From NCBI GenBank assembly GCA_016209205.1, contig JACQWQ010000104.1, positions 1 to 36,135 on the forward strand: DNA of 36,135 nt, read 5' to 3'. Below, in pieces: positions 1 through 8,176 of this stretch (position 1 is its first letter; every line of letters begins with the position of its first letter). The notes under the pieces were generated by a model that did no database searches, was not told where the DNA came from, and worked only from the letters and a program-made list of their open reading frames with translations. This DNA is from Chloroflexota bacterium. GTDB taxonomy: Bacteria > Chloroflexota > Anaerolineae > UBA4142 > SHND01. Both the position numbers and the translations under genes were made by a program.

Positions 1-32
1 TGGGGTCTTGGCACGTCGCACTGCGCGCCGCG

Positions 33-100
33 AGACCCCAAGTGTTTTACCCGCGCCGCGCGACTCGATGTACTCTATCGTCGAAAAACACTTGGGGTCT
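33..100. repeat. 16-bp perfect inverted repeat
   Basis: The arms at 33-48 and 85-100 are perfect reverse complements (agaccccaagtgtttt and its complement), separated by 36 bases. The first 8 bases of the window also pair with 33-40. No gene is visible in 1-170. The structure may be a mobile palindrome remnant or a terminator of a gene outside the window; the sequence does not decide between them. Confidence 0.6.
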
Positions 101-171
101 ATGACGCGCGCTTTTTTTGACGGCGCATCAACTTTATGCTAACATTGCATGAACCTTAAGAAAATAAAATG

Positions 172-402
172 TCGGGGAGCTGGAGCGAGTCCGGCTGAGA
201 GGAAGAACTGCAACCACCTCTCCCCTCTCTTTGTAGTGCCTGTCCTGAACCACTGCTGCGAGCGCAGCGTGGCAGGCTCTGTGAAGGAAGAGGGGCTGGG
301 GGTGAGATCGCCTCTCCCCTCTCTTTGCAGGAGAGGGCCTGGGGGTGAGGTCGCCCATCTTCGACCCTATGACCTGATCCGGATAATGCCGGCGTAGGAA
401 AC
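172..402 (+). promoter_or_regulatory. TPP riboswitch with enlarged variable stem (upstream of pdxST)
   Basis: The conserved thi-box pieces are present in order: CGGGGAGC near 173, GGCTGAGAGG near 193-202, GACCTGATCCGGATAATGCC near 371-390 and GGCGTAGGAAACG near 391-403. The aptamer core is normal, but about 150 bases lie between the CUGAGA half and the second half, where the variable P3 stem sits. That insert holds a duplicated 17-base phrase (217-233 and 311-327). A terminator hairpin follows at 437-466, so TPP binding probably ends transcription. The next genes are pdxS, pdxT and thiN. Confidence 0.9.
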
Positions 403-436
403 GTGAAACGTAAAGCGTGAAACACCAAACGTGAAA

Positions 437-466
437 CGTCGGCTCTATTCGAGTCGGCGTTTTTTT
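437..466 (+). terminator. Intrinsic terminator of the first TPP riboswitch
   Basis: A 9-bp stem (437-445 with 451-459, two G-U pairs), a 5-base loop and seven T residues. It starts about 35 bases after the aptamer, as expected for a transcriptional-termination expression platform. Confidence 0.8.
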
Positions 467-488
467 GTTTAACAAGTAGGCAGGTATT

Positions 489-583
489 TAGAGCGGATTC
501 CAGTCTGATTGGTGGGCAGACCTTTCGGGTTTTCGGAAACCCGAAAGGTCTTTTGCCCACATACGAATTAGGAATCCGCTCTA
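489..583. repeat. 95-bp nested palindrome, MITE-like
   Basis: The outer 13-bp arms (489-501 and 571-583) are perfect inverted repeats. An inner hairpin pairs 519-532 with 537-550 and is extended by GTGGGCA/TGCCCAC. Imperfect direct repeats (aacaagtag, then g or a, then cag) flank it at 471-483 and 588-600. The size, the terminal inverted repeats and the flanking repeats suggest a non-autonomous element or a long-stem repeat. It lies between the riboswitch terminator and pdxS. Confidence 0.65.
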
Positions 584-692
584 GGTAAACAAGTAGACAG
601 ATTTTCATGCAGGTTGTTGCTACTTGTTTCCTTGTTTCCCTATTTCCCTGTTTCCCTACTGCTCTATACCCCAACCCAACGAGGTGATTTGC

Positions 693-1580
693 ATGGACAA
701 ACAAACCGGAACGTGGGCCGTCAAAGTTGGACTCGCGCAAATGCTCAAGGGCGGCGTCATCATGGATGTGACCAACGCCGAGCAAGCAAAAATTGCCGAA
801 GACGCGGGCGCGTGCGCGGTCATGGCATTGGAACGCGTCCCCGCCGACATTCGACGCGACGGCGGCGTGGCGCGCATGAGCGATCCCGAAAAAATTATCG
901 AGATCATGGAAGCCGTCACCATTCCCGTGATGGCAAAAGCGCGCATTGGACATTTCGTCGAAGCGCAACTGTTGGAAGCGCTCGGCGTGGATTATGTGGA
1001 CGAGTCCGAAGTGCTCACACCCGCTGACGAAGCCCATCACATTGACAAGCATCAATTTCAAGTCCCGTTCGTCTGCGGCTGTCGCAATCTCGGCGAAGCG
1101 CTGCGCCGTATTAGCGAAGGCGCGGCGATGATTCGCACCAAAGGCGAAGCGGGCACGGGCGACGTGGTCGAAGCCGTGCGCCACGCCCGCGCGGTGCTCG
1201 GCGAAATTCGCCGTTTGCAAAACATGCGCCCCGACGAGTTGTACGCGGCAGCCAAAGAATTACAGGCGCCGTACGATTTGGTCAAAGAAATTGCCGAAAC
1301 CGGCAAACTGCCCGTCGTAAATTTTGCGGCAGGCGGCATTGCCACTCCGGCGGACGCGGCATTAATGATGCAGCTCGGCGTCGAAGGCGTATTCGTCGGC
1401 AGCGGCATTTTCAAATCGGGCAACCCCGCGCAGCGCGCCAAAGCGATTGTCATGGCGACAACGCATTACAACGATCCAAAAATTATCGCGGATGTTTCGC
1501 GCGGTCTCGGCGGCGCGATGGTGGGCATCTCGGCGCGTGAACTTCCCGAAGGCGCGCAGCTCGCGGTGCGCGGTTGGTGA
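693..1580 (+). CDS. pdxS: Pyridoxal 5'-phosphate synthase subunit PdxS
   Basis: A 295-residue protein, the normal PdxS length. PdxS forms PLP from ribose 5-phosphate, glyceraldehyde 3-phosphate and ammonia, working as a dodecameric TIM barrel with PdxT. Visible family marks are [10 protein letters not shown] (Asp25), the Schiff-base lysine in VMAKARIGH (Lys83), HHIDKH, the second active-site lysine in [10 protein letters not shown] (Lys151) and the phosphate loop in [15 protein letters not shown] chose ATG 693 because GAGGTG lies 6 bases upstream; the frame is open farther upstream but only through low-complexity sequence. pdxT follows after a 121-base repeat spacer, and both lie behind a TPP riboswitch. 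Confidence 0.96.
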   Translation: MDKQTGTWAVKVGLAQMLKGGVIMDVTNAEQAKIAEDAGACAVMALERVPADIRRDGGVARMSDPEKIIEIMEAVTIPVMAKARIGHFVEAQLLEALGVDYVDESEVLTPADEAHHIDKHQFQVPFVCGCRNLGEALRRISEGAAMIRTKGEAGTGDVVEAVRHARAVLGEIRRLQNMRPDELYAAAKELQAPYDLVKEIAETGKLPVVNFAAGGIATPADAALMMQLGVEGVFVGSGIFKSGNPAQRAKAIVMATTHYNDPKIIADVSRGLGGAMVGISARELPEGAQLAVRGW

Positions 1581-1701
1581 AAGAGAGATTGAGGGATAGA
1601 GTGAGCGAGTGAGAGAGCGAGAGATAGAGAGATGGAGAGCGCGAGAGAATTTTCTCTCTATCACTCCATCTCTCCCTCTCTCCATCACTCTATCGTGACT
1701 T
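1581..1701. repeat. GA/CT-rich palindromic spacer between pdxS and pdxT
   Basis: The left half is built from GAGAGA/GATAGAGTGAG-like words and the right half from CTCTATCACTCCATCTCTCC words, so the two halves can fold back on each other. It holds no gene. It could act as a processing or attenuating hairpin inside the pdxST transcript. Confidence 0.7.
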
Positions 1702-2295
1702 GTGAAAATAGGAGTGCTCGCGCTGCAAGGCGCGTTTATCGAACACATTCAGATGCTGCGCACGTTAGGCGTGGAAGCGGTCGAGGTGCGCTTGCCGGAA
1801 CAATTGCGCGATCTCGACGGACTCATCATTCCCGGCGGCGAAAGCACGACGATTGGCAAAATTGCGACGCAGTACGGATTAATCGAACCGATTCGTGAAA
1901 TGGCTTTGCAAGGCAAGCCGGTGTGGGGCACGTGCGCGGGGATGATTGTGTTGGCAAAAGATGTCGGAATGACTGGACATTCCACGATGCGTCAGCCGCT
2001 CGTCGGCGTGATGGATGTGCGCGTGAAACGCAACGCGTTCGGTCGCCAGGTGGATTCGTTCGAGACGGATTTGGACATTCCCGAAATCAATAACGACAAC
2101 CAGAGTAAATTTCACGCGGTCTTTATTCGCGCGCCGCTGCTGGAAGCGGTCGGACCCGGCGTGCAGGTGTTGGCGAAACTGGACGACGACACGATCGTTG
2201 CCGCGCGGCAAGACAATTTACTCGCCACCAGTTTTCATCCCGAACTCACGCACGACCCGCGCTTGCACCGATATTTTTTGAACATGGCAAAATAA
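1702..2295 (+). CDS. pdxT: Pyridoxal 5'-phosphate synthase glutaminase subunit PdxT
   Basis: A 197-residue class I glutamine amidotransferase that hydrolyses glutamine and channels ammonia to PdxS. It starts MKIGVLALQGAF, has the GGES loop (residues 45-48), the nucleophile elbow WGTCAGM (Cys78) and FHPELT, which supplies His179 and Glu181 of the catalytic triad. The start is GTG 1702: the alignment-quality N-terminus begins exactly there and no ATG lies nearby. No clear ribosome binding site is visible because the upstream bases are repeat. thiN begins 3 bases after its stop, so the two are surely cotranscribed. Confidence 0.95.
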   Translation: MKIGVLALQGAFIEHIQMLRTLGVEAVEVRLPEQLRDLDGLIIPGGESTTIGKIATQYGLIEPIREMALQGKPVWGTCAGMIVLAKDVGMTGHSTMRQPLVGVMDVRVKRNAFGRQVDSFETDLDIPEINNDNQSKFHAVFIRAPLLEAVGPGVQVLAKLDDDTIVAARQDNLLATSFHPELTHDPRLHRYFLNMAK

Positions 2296-2298
2296 ATC

Positions 2299-3009
2299 AT
2301 GCGCGCTGTCCTCGTCGCCAACGGTGAACTGACGGCTCACGCGCGTCTCAAAGAAATTTGGCTGCGCGCGAACTTGCGCATCGCCGCCGACGGCGGCGCG
2401 CGCAACGCACGTGTATATTTGCGCATCGCGCCGCACGCCGTCATCGGCGATTTCGATTCGCTGGACGACGAAACGCGTGACTGGTTAGAAAAAAGTAGTT
2501 GCGAATTCATTCGCTATCCGCCCGCCAAAGATGCGACGGATTTGGAACTCGCGTTACAGTTGGCGCAAACGCGCGGCGCGGACGAAATTACCATTCTCGG
2601 CGCACACGGCGGGCGCGCCGACCATTTTCTGGCGAATGTGCTGTTGTTGACGCAAGCGCGCAATGTGCGGTTAGTAGACGGGTTAAGTGAGATGTGGCTG
2701 GTGGGGGAAGAGGGGGGAGAGGGGAAAGAGGGCAGAGAGGGCAAAGAGGGGAAAGAGGGCAGAGAGGGCAGAGAGGGCGGAGAGGGAACGGAGGGCACGG
2801 AAATCGCGGGCAGAAAGGGCGACCTCGTTTCACTCATTCCGTTGGACGAACGCGTGGACGGCATCGTGACACACGGTTTGGAATATCCGCTGCGCGGCGA
2901 AACATTGGAACGCGGCAGCACGCGCGGCATCAGCAACGTCATGTTGGACAGACACGCAACGGTGCGCGCGACGCGCGGCGCATTGTTGATTGTGCATCTG
3001 TTTCAATGA
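2299..3009 (+). CDS. thiN: Thiamine pyrophosphokinase with a Gly-Glu-rich insert
   Basis: A 236-residue protein that transfers pyrophosphate from ATP to thiamine, giving TPP. Family motifs are ADGGARN (30-36), IGDFDSLD (49-56), the acidic KDATDLELAL stretch (77-86) and GGRADHFLAN (104-113), followed by the beta-rich C-terminal domain. Residues 136-168 (bases 2704-2802) are an abnormal run of GEEGGEGKEGREG-type repeats encoded by purine-only DNA like that of the intergenic spacers. The insert keeps the frame and falls between the catalytic and C-terminal domains, where a loop may tolerate it. Making TPP in an operon behind a TPP riboswitch gives direct feedback. Confidence 0.92.
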   Translation: MRAVLVANGELTAHARLKEIWLRANLRIAADGGARNARVYLRIAPHAVIGDFDSLDDETRDWLEKSSCEFIRYPPAKDATDLELALQLAQTRGADEITILGAHGGRADHFLANVLLLTQARNVRLVDGLSEMWLVGEEGGEGKEGREGKEGKEGREGREGGEGTEGTEIAGRKGDLVSLIPLDERVDGIVTHGLEYPLRGETLERGSTRGISNVMLDRHATVRATRGALLIVHLFQ

Positions 3010-3180
3010 TTGGAAATTGGAGGTTGGAGGTTGGACGTAGAGACGTTCCGGTGGAACGGAGGTTGGAGGTTGGAGGTTGGAGACTGGAAACTGATTACTG
3101 ATCAGTGATCACTGATCACTGATCACTGATCACTGATTACTGATCACTGATCACTGATTACTGATTACTGACCACAGGAG
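3010..3180. repeat. Tandem word repeats (GGTTGGA, then TGATCAC)
   Basis: Two simple arrays follow thiN: ggaggttggaggttgg-type words (3016-3090), then about ten copies of actgatc/tgatcactgat (3090-3172). The second array is highly self-complementary. There is no gene here. Confidence 0.85.
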
Positions 3181-3220
3181 CGTGGAGCGAAAAATCTGAA
3201 ATCTGAAATCCTAAATTCCT

Positions 3221-3390
3221 CCGGGGAGCTCGGTTGTACCGGGCTGAGAGGGTGATTGCGATTCAGGCGATGGGCGATGAAGGCGATGTCGGCTGTATGC
3301 CAGCCGCATACATTGCCCATCGCCTACACCGCCCATCGCCGAGTCACCGACCCATCGAACCTGATACGGGTAATGCCGGCGCAGGGAACA
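3221..3390 (+). promoter_or_regulatory. TPP riboswitch upstream of thiBPQ
   Basis: Thi-box segments appear in order: CCGGGGAGCT (3221-3230), GGGCTGAGAGGG (about 3240-3251), GAACCTGATACGGGTAATGCC and GGCGCAGGGAAC (to about 3390). The variable P3 stem is long and largely self-complementary (aggcgatgggc pairs with gcccatcgcct). A terminator at 3413-3446 follows. The gene downstream is the thiamine-binding lipoprotein, the classic target of this switch. Confidence 0.93.
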
Positions 3391-3412
3391 TTGGTAATGG
3401 TTGCATCAAAAC

Positions 3413-3446
3413 AACCGCCTCTCGAATTCGGAGGCGGTTTGTGTTT
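3413..3446 (+). terminator. Intrinsic terminator of the second TPP riboswitch
   Basis: A 9-bp stem (3413-3421 with 3431-3439, aaccgcctc/gaggcggtt), a 9-base loop, then T-rich sequence to about 3449. Confidence 0.8.
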
Positions 3447-3464
3447 TTTCAAGAAATAATTTTC

Positions 3465-3527
3465 GGACACAGATTTCACAGACCCCACAGATCTTTTTTA
3501 TCCGTGAAATCCGTGAAATCTGTGTCC
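3465..3527. repeat. 15-bp inverted repeat before thiB
   Basis: ggacacagatttcac (3465-3479) is perfectly complementary to 3513-3527, with a 33-base T-rich loop holding a second copy of tccgtgaaa. It sits between the riboswitch terminator and the thiB ribosome binding site (AAGGGGGAG), so it would be part of the leader of the read-through transcript. Confidence 0.6.
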
Positions 3528-3546
3528 CGGATCAAGGGGGAGTCAC

Positions 3547-4692
3547 ATGAAAACAATAGTTACATTTGCAATACTCTGCACGCTCGCCGCGCTTGCCGCG
3601 TGTGCGAGTCCAACGCCGACCGCCGCGCCGCCGACCGCCGCGCCAACCGCTGCGGTGCAACCTACCACTGCGCCGCAGCCAACCACTGCCGCGCCCAGTA
3701 CGGAACCCTCGCCGCAGGGTTCCCCCACCGAGCTCGTCGTCGTAACACACGATTCATTCGCGGTGAGCGAACAAGTATTGAAGGAATTTGAAACGACGAA
3801 CAACGCCAAAGTGCAAATTCTCGAATCCGGCGACGCGGGCGCGGCGTTGAACAAAGCCATTCTCGCGGGCGCGGCGAATCCGCTCGGCGATGTCTTTTTC
3901 GGCGTGGACAATACGTTTTTCAGCCGCGCGTTGAAAGCGGATTTGTTCGAGCCATACAAACCAAACGGCGCGGATGCTATTCCAACGCAATATCGGCTCG
4001 ACTCGCAATTTCGCCTGACGCCGATAGATTACGGCGACGTGTGTTTGAACTATGACATCGCGTGGTTCAAGGGAAAAAATCTCGCGCCGCCGCAGTCGCT
4101 CGACGATCTCACGAAACCAGAATACAAAAGTTTGCTTGTCGTCGAGAATCCCGCCACATCGTCGCCGGGGCTGGCGTTCTTGCTTGCAACCATTGGCAAG
4201 TACGGTCCAGAAAAATATCTCGACTATTGGCAGCAATTACGCGCCAACGACGTTGCCGTGAGTGAAGGGTGGGAAGACGCGTATTACACCAAATCCACGT
4301 GGAGCGGCAAAGGCGACCGCCCCATCGTCGTCAGTTACGCGACCAGTCCCGCCGCCGAAGTATTTTTCAGCGACGGCAAATACACCACGCCACCCACGGG
4401 CAACGTGTTGGGCGACAGCGCGTGTTTCCGTCAAATCGAATTCGCGGGCGTGTTCAAAAATGCGAAACACGCCGACCTTGCGAAAAAGTTCCTTGATTTC
4501 ATGGTCGCGCCGCGTTTCCAAGAGGACATTCCCACGCAAATGTTCGTGTTCCCTGTGAACCCCGACGCCAAGCTGCCCGAGTTTTACAAATTCGCCGAAA
4601 CACCAAAAAATCCCGCGCAGGTCGGCGCCGACGCGATAGACGCCAATCGCGACGCGTGGATCAAAGCGTGGACGCAAGCGGTGCTAAGATAG
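3547..4692 (+). CDS. thiB: Thiamine ABC transporter substrate-binding lipoprotein
   Basis: A 381-residue periplasmic-type binding protein, probably membrane-anchored. The N-terminus is a lipoprotein signal with lipobox LAAC (Cys19), followed by a Pro/Thr/Ala-rich linker (about residues 20-57). The mature part has TbpA/ThiB-type marks: VVVTHDSFAVSEQVLKEFE, DVFFGVDNTFFSRAL, DYGDVCLNYD and a late PTQMFVFPVN. It should capture thiamine (or its phosphates) and hand it to ThiP/ThiQ. The start follows GGGGGAG at 3536-3542. It is preceded by a TPP riboswitch and followed by thiP after a repeat-filled spacer. Confidence 0.92.
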   Translation: MKTIVTFAILCTLAALAACASPTPTAAPPTAAPTAAVQPTTAPQPTTAAPSTEPSPQGSPTELVVVTHDSFAVSEQVLKEFETTNNAKVQILESGDAGAALNKAILAGAANPLGDVFFGVDNTFFSRALKADLFEPYKPNGADAIPTQYRLDSQFRLTPIDYGDVCLNYDIAWFKGKNLAPPQSLDDLTKPEYKSLLVVENPATSSPGLAFLLATIGKYGPEKYLDYWQQLRANDVAVSEGWEDAYYTKSTWSGKGDRPIVVSYATSPAAEVFFSDGKYTTPPTGNVLGDSACFRQIEFAGVFKNAKHADLAKKFLDFMVAPRFQEDIPTQMFVFPVNPDAKLPEFYKFAETPKNPAQVGADAIDANRDAWIKAWTQAVLR

Positions 4693-4908
4693 TGCGATAG
4701 TGCAATGGTGCGATGGTGCGATAGTGGTAGTACAATTGTGCGATAGTGCGATAGTGTGATAGTGCGATAGTGCGATAGTGCAATGGTGCGATGGTGCGAT
4801 AGTGGTAGTACAATTGTGCGATGGTACGATGGTGCGATGGTGCGATGGTGCGATGGTGCAATGGTGCGATGGTGCGATGGTGCGATGGTGCAATGATGCG
4901 ATAGTGAA
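4693..4908. repeat. Tandem GTGCGATAGTGCGATGG word array
   Basis: About 215 bases built from 8-base words gtgcgata, gtgcgatg and gtgcaatg, with two copies of a longer unit containing agtggtagtacaattgtgcgat. It is not a gene: the apparent reverse-strand reading frames through it are His-Arg-Thr-Ile-Ala-Pro-Ser repeats. After it, cgcgaataacgcgaat (about 4912-4927) and attcgtgttattcgcg form a further dyad. Confidence 0.9.
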
Positions 4909-4981
4909 AAAACGCGAATAACGCGAATCATGCGAATGAGAAATCTTTTCGTGTAATTCGTGTTATTCGCGGAAAAGTGGA

Positions 4982-6648
4982 ATGCGTCCAATTTCCAAGC
5001 TCCAACCTCCAACTTCCAAGCTCCAATCTCCAACTTCCAACTTCCAACTTCCAACTTCCAACTTCCAATTTCCAACTTCCAAACTCCAATTTCTAGTTCT
5101 CCTTTTGCCGTTGGCATTCCTCGCGGTATTCTATTTTTTCCCGCTCGCGGCGATTTTGACGTACTCGTTTTTTCCAAATGGCACACTCGATGTGTCGGGC
5201 GTACGCCAAGTTTTCTCCGATATCAATTTCGCGGGCAAACGCTCGTCCGCGCGTTGACGACGCTCCCATTCCTCATGCCGACGATTGTGGTCGCCCCCGC
5301 GTTCGTCGCACTGTTCGGACCGCGCGGCATCATCAACACCGTAGTAACGAATTTATTCGTTCCGCTCCCGCCATTGAAACTTCTCGATACGATTTGGATC
5401 ATTTTGCTCGCCCACATTTTTTACAATTACACGATTGTATTTCGCATCGTCAGCGGCTTTTGGTCGAATCTCGATCCACAGTTGGGCAACGCCGCGCGCA
5501 TGTTGGGCGCGCATCGGGCGCGTGTGTTTTTTGAAATCACGTTGCCGCTGTTACGGCCTGCGATACTCGCGGCGGCGCTGCTCGTATTCATTTTCGATTT
5601 CACTTCGTTCGGCGTTATTTTGATCTTGGGCGGACCGCGTTTGGCAACTCTGGAGGTCGAAATTTATCGCAGCGCCGCGAACCTGTTCGATTTGAATCTC
5701 GCCGCCGCGCTGTCGTTATTACAAATTTTCTTTACGCTCGTGCTCATCGTCGTCTATACGCGTTTGCAAGCGCGCCTCGCCGCGCCGGTGCGGTTGCGTC
5801 CGCAAACCATCACGCGCCGCACATTGAAAACGTGGGGCGAGAAATGTTTCGTCGCGATCAATCTTGCCGCCACGCTAATTTTTTTACTCGCGCCGCTGGT
5901 CATCCTGGTCTTTGAATCGTTCCGAACCCCAGCGGGTTCGGCGCAAGCCCCGCAAGGCATCGGCTTGGAAAATTACACCGCGCTGAATCTGAATCCACGC
6001 GGCAGCGCTACGTTCATCCCGCCGACGGACGCGATTCGCAATTCGCTGCTGTTTGCGAGTGTCACCGTCGCGCTGGCCGTCGCGCTCGGTTTAGTCGCCG
6101 CGTACGCGACCGTGCGCGCGCGGAGGGGGGGGGGATTTTTGGACGCGGTATTTTTGCTGCCGCTCGCCACGTCGGCGGTGACGTTGGGCTTTGGCTATAT
6201 TCTCGCGTTCAGTCGCGCACCCTTTGATTTTCGCGCGGCGGTTTGGCTCATTCCCGTCGCGCACACACTCGTCGCGCTGCCGTTGGTCATTCGCAGTATT
6301 TTGCCGCTGCTGCGTGAAATCCAAACGAACGTGCGCGAAGCCGCCGCGCTGTTGGGCGCAAACCCCGCGCGCGTGTTTGCCGAAATTGATTTGCCCATCG
6401 TCATGCGCGCGGTGATCGTCGGCGCGGTGTTTGCGTTCACCGTTTCGCTCGGCGAATTTGGCGCGACGACCTTGATCGCGCGTCCCGAATGGGCAACCAT
6501 GCCGCTCGCGATCTATCGTTTGCTCGGACAACCGGGTTTGACCAACTATGGACAAGCGTTAGCATTGAGCACGATTTTGATGCTTGTGAGCGCGGTCGCT
6601 ATCGCGGCGATGGAACGCGCGCGGTTTGGCGCGGGCACAGAGTTTTAG
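4982..6648 (+). pseudogene. thiP: Thiamine ABC transporter permease ThiP, broken by an internal deletion and frameshift
   Basis: Two frames together give a ThiP-like permease. The N-terminal frame (ATG 4982, or a later start near 5085) encodes a repeat-derived tail, then the first membrane helix (LLLPLAFLAVFYFFPLAA) and SGVRQVFSD. At about 5216-5222 homology jumps to another frame at RYQFRGQTLVRALTTLPF and continues to 6648. Family members have about 30 more residues there, including the second helix, so the break looks like a deletion not divisible by three. The rest is intact, with two EAA loops (ARMLGAHRARVFFEITLP and AALLGANPARVFAEIDLP). The downstream frame is open back to 4960, so a protein lacking the first helices could still be made. 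An assembly error is the alternative. Confidence 0.8.
4988..5095. repeat. CCAACTTCCAA word array running into thiP
   Basis: About 15 copies of tccaact/tccaatt-type words. All three forward frames stay open for much of the array. The thiP N-terminal frame emerges directly from it, so the array either encodes a Ser-Asn-Phe-Gln-Leu-Pro tail or forms the leader of that gene. Confidence 0.85.
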
Positions 6649-6652
6649 AGGC

Positions 6653-7726
6653 ATGCTACAAATTCAAAACATTTCCAAAACATACCAAAACGCGCCGCTG
6701 CTGCGCGACCTTTCATTCGGCATTGCGCCGGGCGAAATCGTAGGGCTATTGGGTCCGAGCGGCGCGGGCAAGACGACATTGTTGCGGATTATCGCGGGAC
6801 TCGAAGACGCAGAAGGGGGGGCGGTTTTTTTCGAGGGCAACAGTTTGCGCGGGATTCCGCCGCACGCACGCGGTTTCGGTTTCATGTTCCAAGACCTCGC
6901 GCTGTTTCCACACCGCAATGTATTTGACAACGTCGCGTTCGGTTTGCGAATGCTGACGCCCACACCCACGCGCACAGAAATCACACGGCGCGTCAACGAA
7001 ACGCTTGAATTGGTCGGATTGGATGCCGCCGCGTTCGCGCGACGCGATGTGAATCGCCTGTCGGGCGGTGAGCAGCAGCGTGTCGCGTTGGCGCGCACGC
7101 TCGCGCCGCGTCCGCGCCTCGTCATGTTTGACGAGCCGCTCGGCGCACTGGACCGCATCTTGCGCGAAGAATTGGCGGACGAACTGCGCGCCTTGTTGAA
7201 GCGTTTGCGCATGACCGCGTTGTATGTGACGCACGATCAAGACGAAGCGTTTGCGCTGGCGGATCGCTTGCTGTTATTGAACGCGGGCCGCATCGAACAA
7301 AGCGGCGCGCCGGTCGAAATTTACAATCATCCGGCGAGTGTGTTTGTGGCGCGGTTTCTGGGGCTGACGAATCTCGTTCCGATCCAAAAATGCACTATGC
7401 ACAATGCACAATGCACAATTGAAACCGCTGTGGGGCTATTTGTCTTGGAAAAAGAACGCGGCATGGAGGAAACACCGCGTTTTGTCTTGCTGCGTCCGAA
7501 TGCGGTGGAACGAATCGTGCCCGAGAGTTTACGCCGCGAAAATACCTTGCGCGGGCGCGTGGTCGAGACGCAATTACGCGCGGGGCATCAACGGATCGTC
7601 GTGGAAACGCGCGGGGGCACGTTCACGTTCGAGTGGGATGGTCAAGTGCAAACGGGCGCGGATTGCGTATTTGAATTGGATGTACGAGGGATTCAATATT
7701 TGCCGGAGAGAGGAGCGAGCGTATGA
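6653..7726 (+). CDS. thiQ: Thiamine ABC transporter ATP-binding protein
   Basis: A 357-residue ABC ATPase that would power thiamine import through ThiP. Motifs are Walker [11 protein letters not shown]-loop FQDLALFPH, signature [15 protein letters not shown], Walker [13 protein letters not shown] and switch [12 protein letters not shown]-terminal TOBE-like regulatory domain follows (from about residue 235). Within it, bases 7391-7420 are another tandem word (tgcacaa), encoding [13 protein letters not shown] 6653 follows the thiP stop by 4 bases. The stop overlaps the start of phhB. Confidence 0.9.
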   Translation: MLQIQNISKTYQNAPLLRDLSFGIAPGEIVGLLGPSGAGKTTLLRIIAGLEDAEGGAVFFEGNSLRGIPPHARGFGFMFQDLALFPHRNVFDNVAFGLRMLTPTPTRTEITRRVNETLELVGLDAAAFARRDVNRLSGGEQQRVALARTLAPRPRLVMFDEPLGALDRILREELADELRALLKRLRMTALYVTHDQDEAFALADRLLLLNAGRIEQSGAPVEIYNHPASVFVARFLGLTNLVPIQKCTMHNAQCTIETAVGLFVLEKERGMEETPRFVLLRPNAVERIVPESLRRENTLRGRVVETQLRAGHQRIVVETRGGTFTFEWDGQVQTGADCVFELDVRGIQYLPERGASV

Positions 7727-7989
7727 GTGCGTTGAACCAAGAACACTGCGTCGCCTGTCGCGCGGATTCGCCGCGTGTGACGGAACAAGAGCTGCAAGCA
7801 TTGCTGACGCAAATTCCAGAGTGGCATGTAGTCGAACGCGACGGGATGCCGCAGTTGGAACGGACGTACAAATTCAAAAATTTTGCTGAGGCGCTGGTGT
7901 TCACGAATCGCGTCGGCGCGCTCGCAGAGCAAGAAGACCATCATCCCCAGCTGTGCACCGAATGGGGCAAGACGACGGTCATTAGGTAG
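7723..7989 (+). pseudogene. phhB: Pterin-4a-carbinolamine dehydratase, 5' part (cut by element)
   Basis: Encodes 88 residues: a normal PCD N-terminus ([33 protein letters not shown]) that breaks after EWGKTTV, where foreign DNA adds Ile-Arg-stop. PCD dehydrates 4a-hydroxytetrahydropterin and helps recycle the pterin cofactor. The His pair at HHP is kept, but the second conserved block (THKIQGL, with the third active-site His) is missing here and lies at 19594-19695. ATGA overlap with thiQ suggests translational coupling. The truncated product is probably inactive. Confidence 0.92.
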
Positions 7990-7995
7990 TCACAA
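7966..7995. other. attL (host-element junction, left)
   Basis: The sequence gacgacg-GT-cattaggtag joins phhB codons (left of GT) to element DNA (right of GT). Joining the base before GT here with the base after GT at 19595 restores codons V-T-W-W of PCD, which is how the GT was located. The exact core could differ by a base, since only GT is common to both ends at that position. Confidence 0.75.
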
Positions 7996-8143
7996 TTGGC
8001 ATATTCACCCCGATATGATTGCCGACCTTGTGCGCGCTGTCTTGGCAGAAATGCCCGACGATGAGACACCAACGCAGAGCGCAGCGCGGATGCCTATTCC
8101 CGTCAACGCGCAAAATAACATTGTCATCCGCGAAACGCGGTGA
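7979..8143 (+). other. Displaced 3' coding tail of the integrase gene
   Basis: An open stretch of 54 codons, without its own start at the junction, ending at TGA 8141-8143. Its product begins [11 protein letters not shown] and contains ADLVRAVLAEMPDDETP, ending NNIVIRETR. If the element excises by crossover at GT, the integrase codons ...AAT TCA TCG continue in frame as TCA TTA GGT into this segment, giving a 601-residue integrase instead of 547. The frame agreement is direct arithmetic; that the circle exists and is translated is inference. Confidence 0.65.
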
Positions 8144-8149
8144 TATAAT
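8121..8149 (+). promoter_or_regulatory. Sigma-70-type promoter
   Basis: TTGTCA (8121-8126), 17-base spacer, TATAAT (8144-8149). It overlaps the end of the displaced integrase tail and would start RNA near 8156, just before the structured leader of the next gene. Confidence 0.75.
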
Positions 8150-8176
8150 AGGATAGAACAAACGAACTAAACAAAC

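Noticed and set aside
156..1220. 354-codon reverse-strand frame over pdxS
   Set aside because: It is antisense to a certain gene, crosses the riboswitch and terminator, and has no recognisable motif.
3090..3172. tgatcac array considered as CRISPR
   Set aside because: The units are 7-11 bases with no unique spacers; it is a simple tandem repeat.
4584..5186. Long reverse-strand frame of His-Arg-Thr-Ile-Ala-Pro-Ser repeats
   Set aside because: It is only the complement of the gtgcgat word array; all frames stay open through it and no start signal or family exists.
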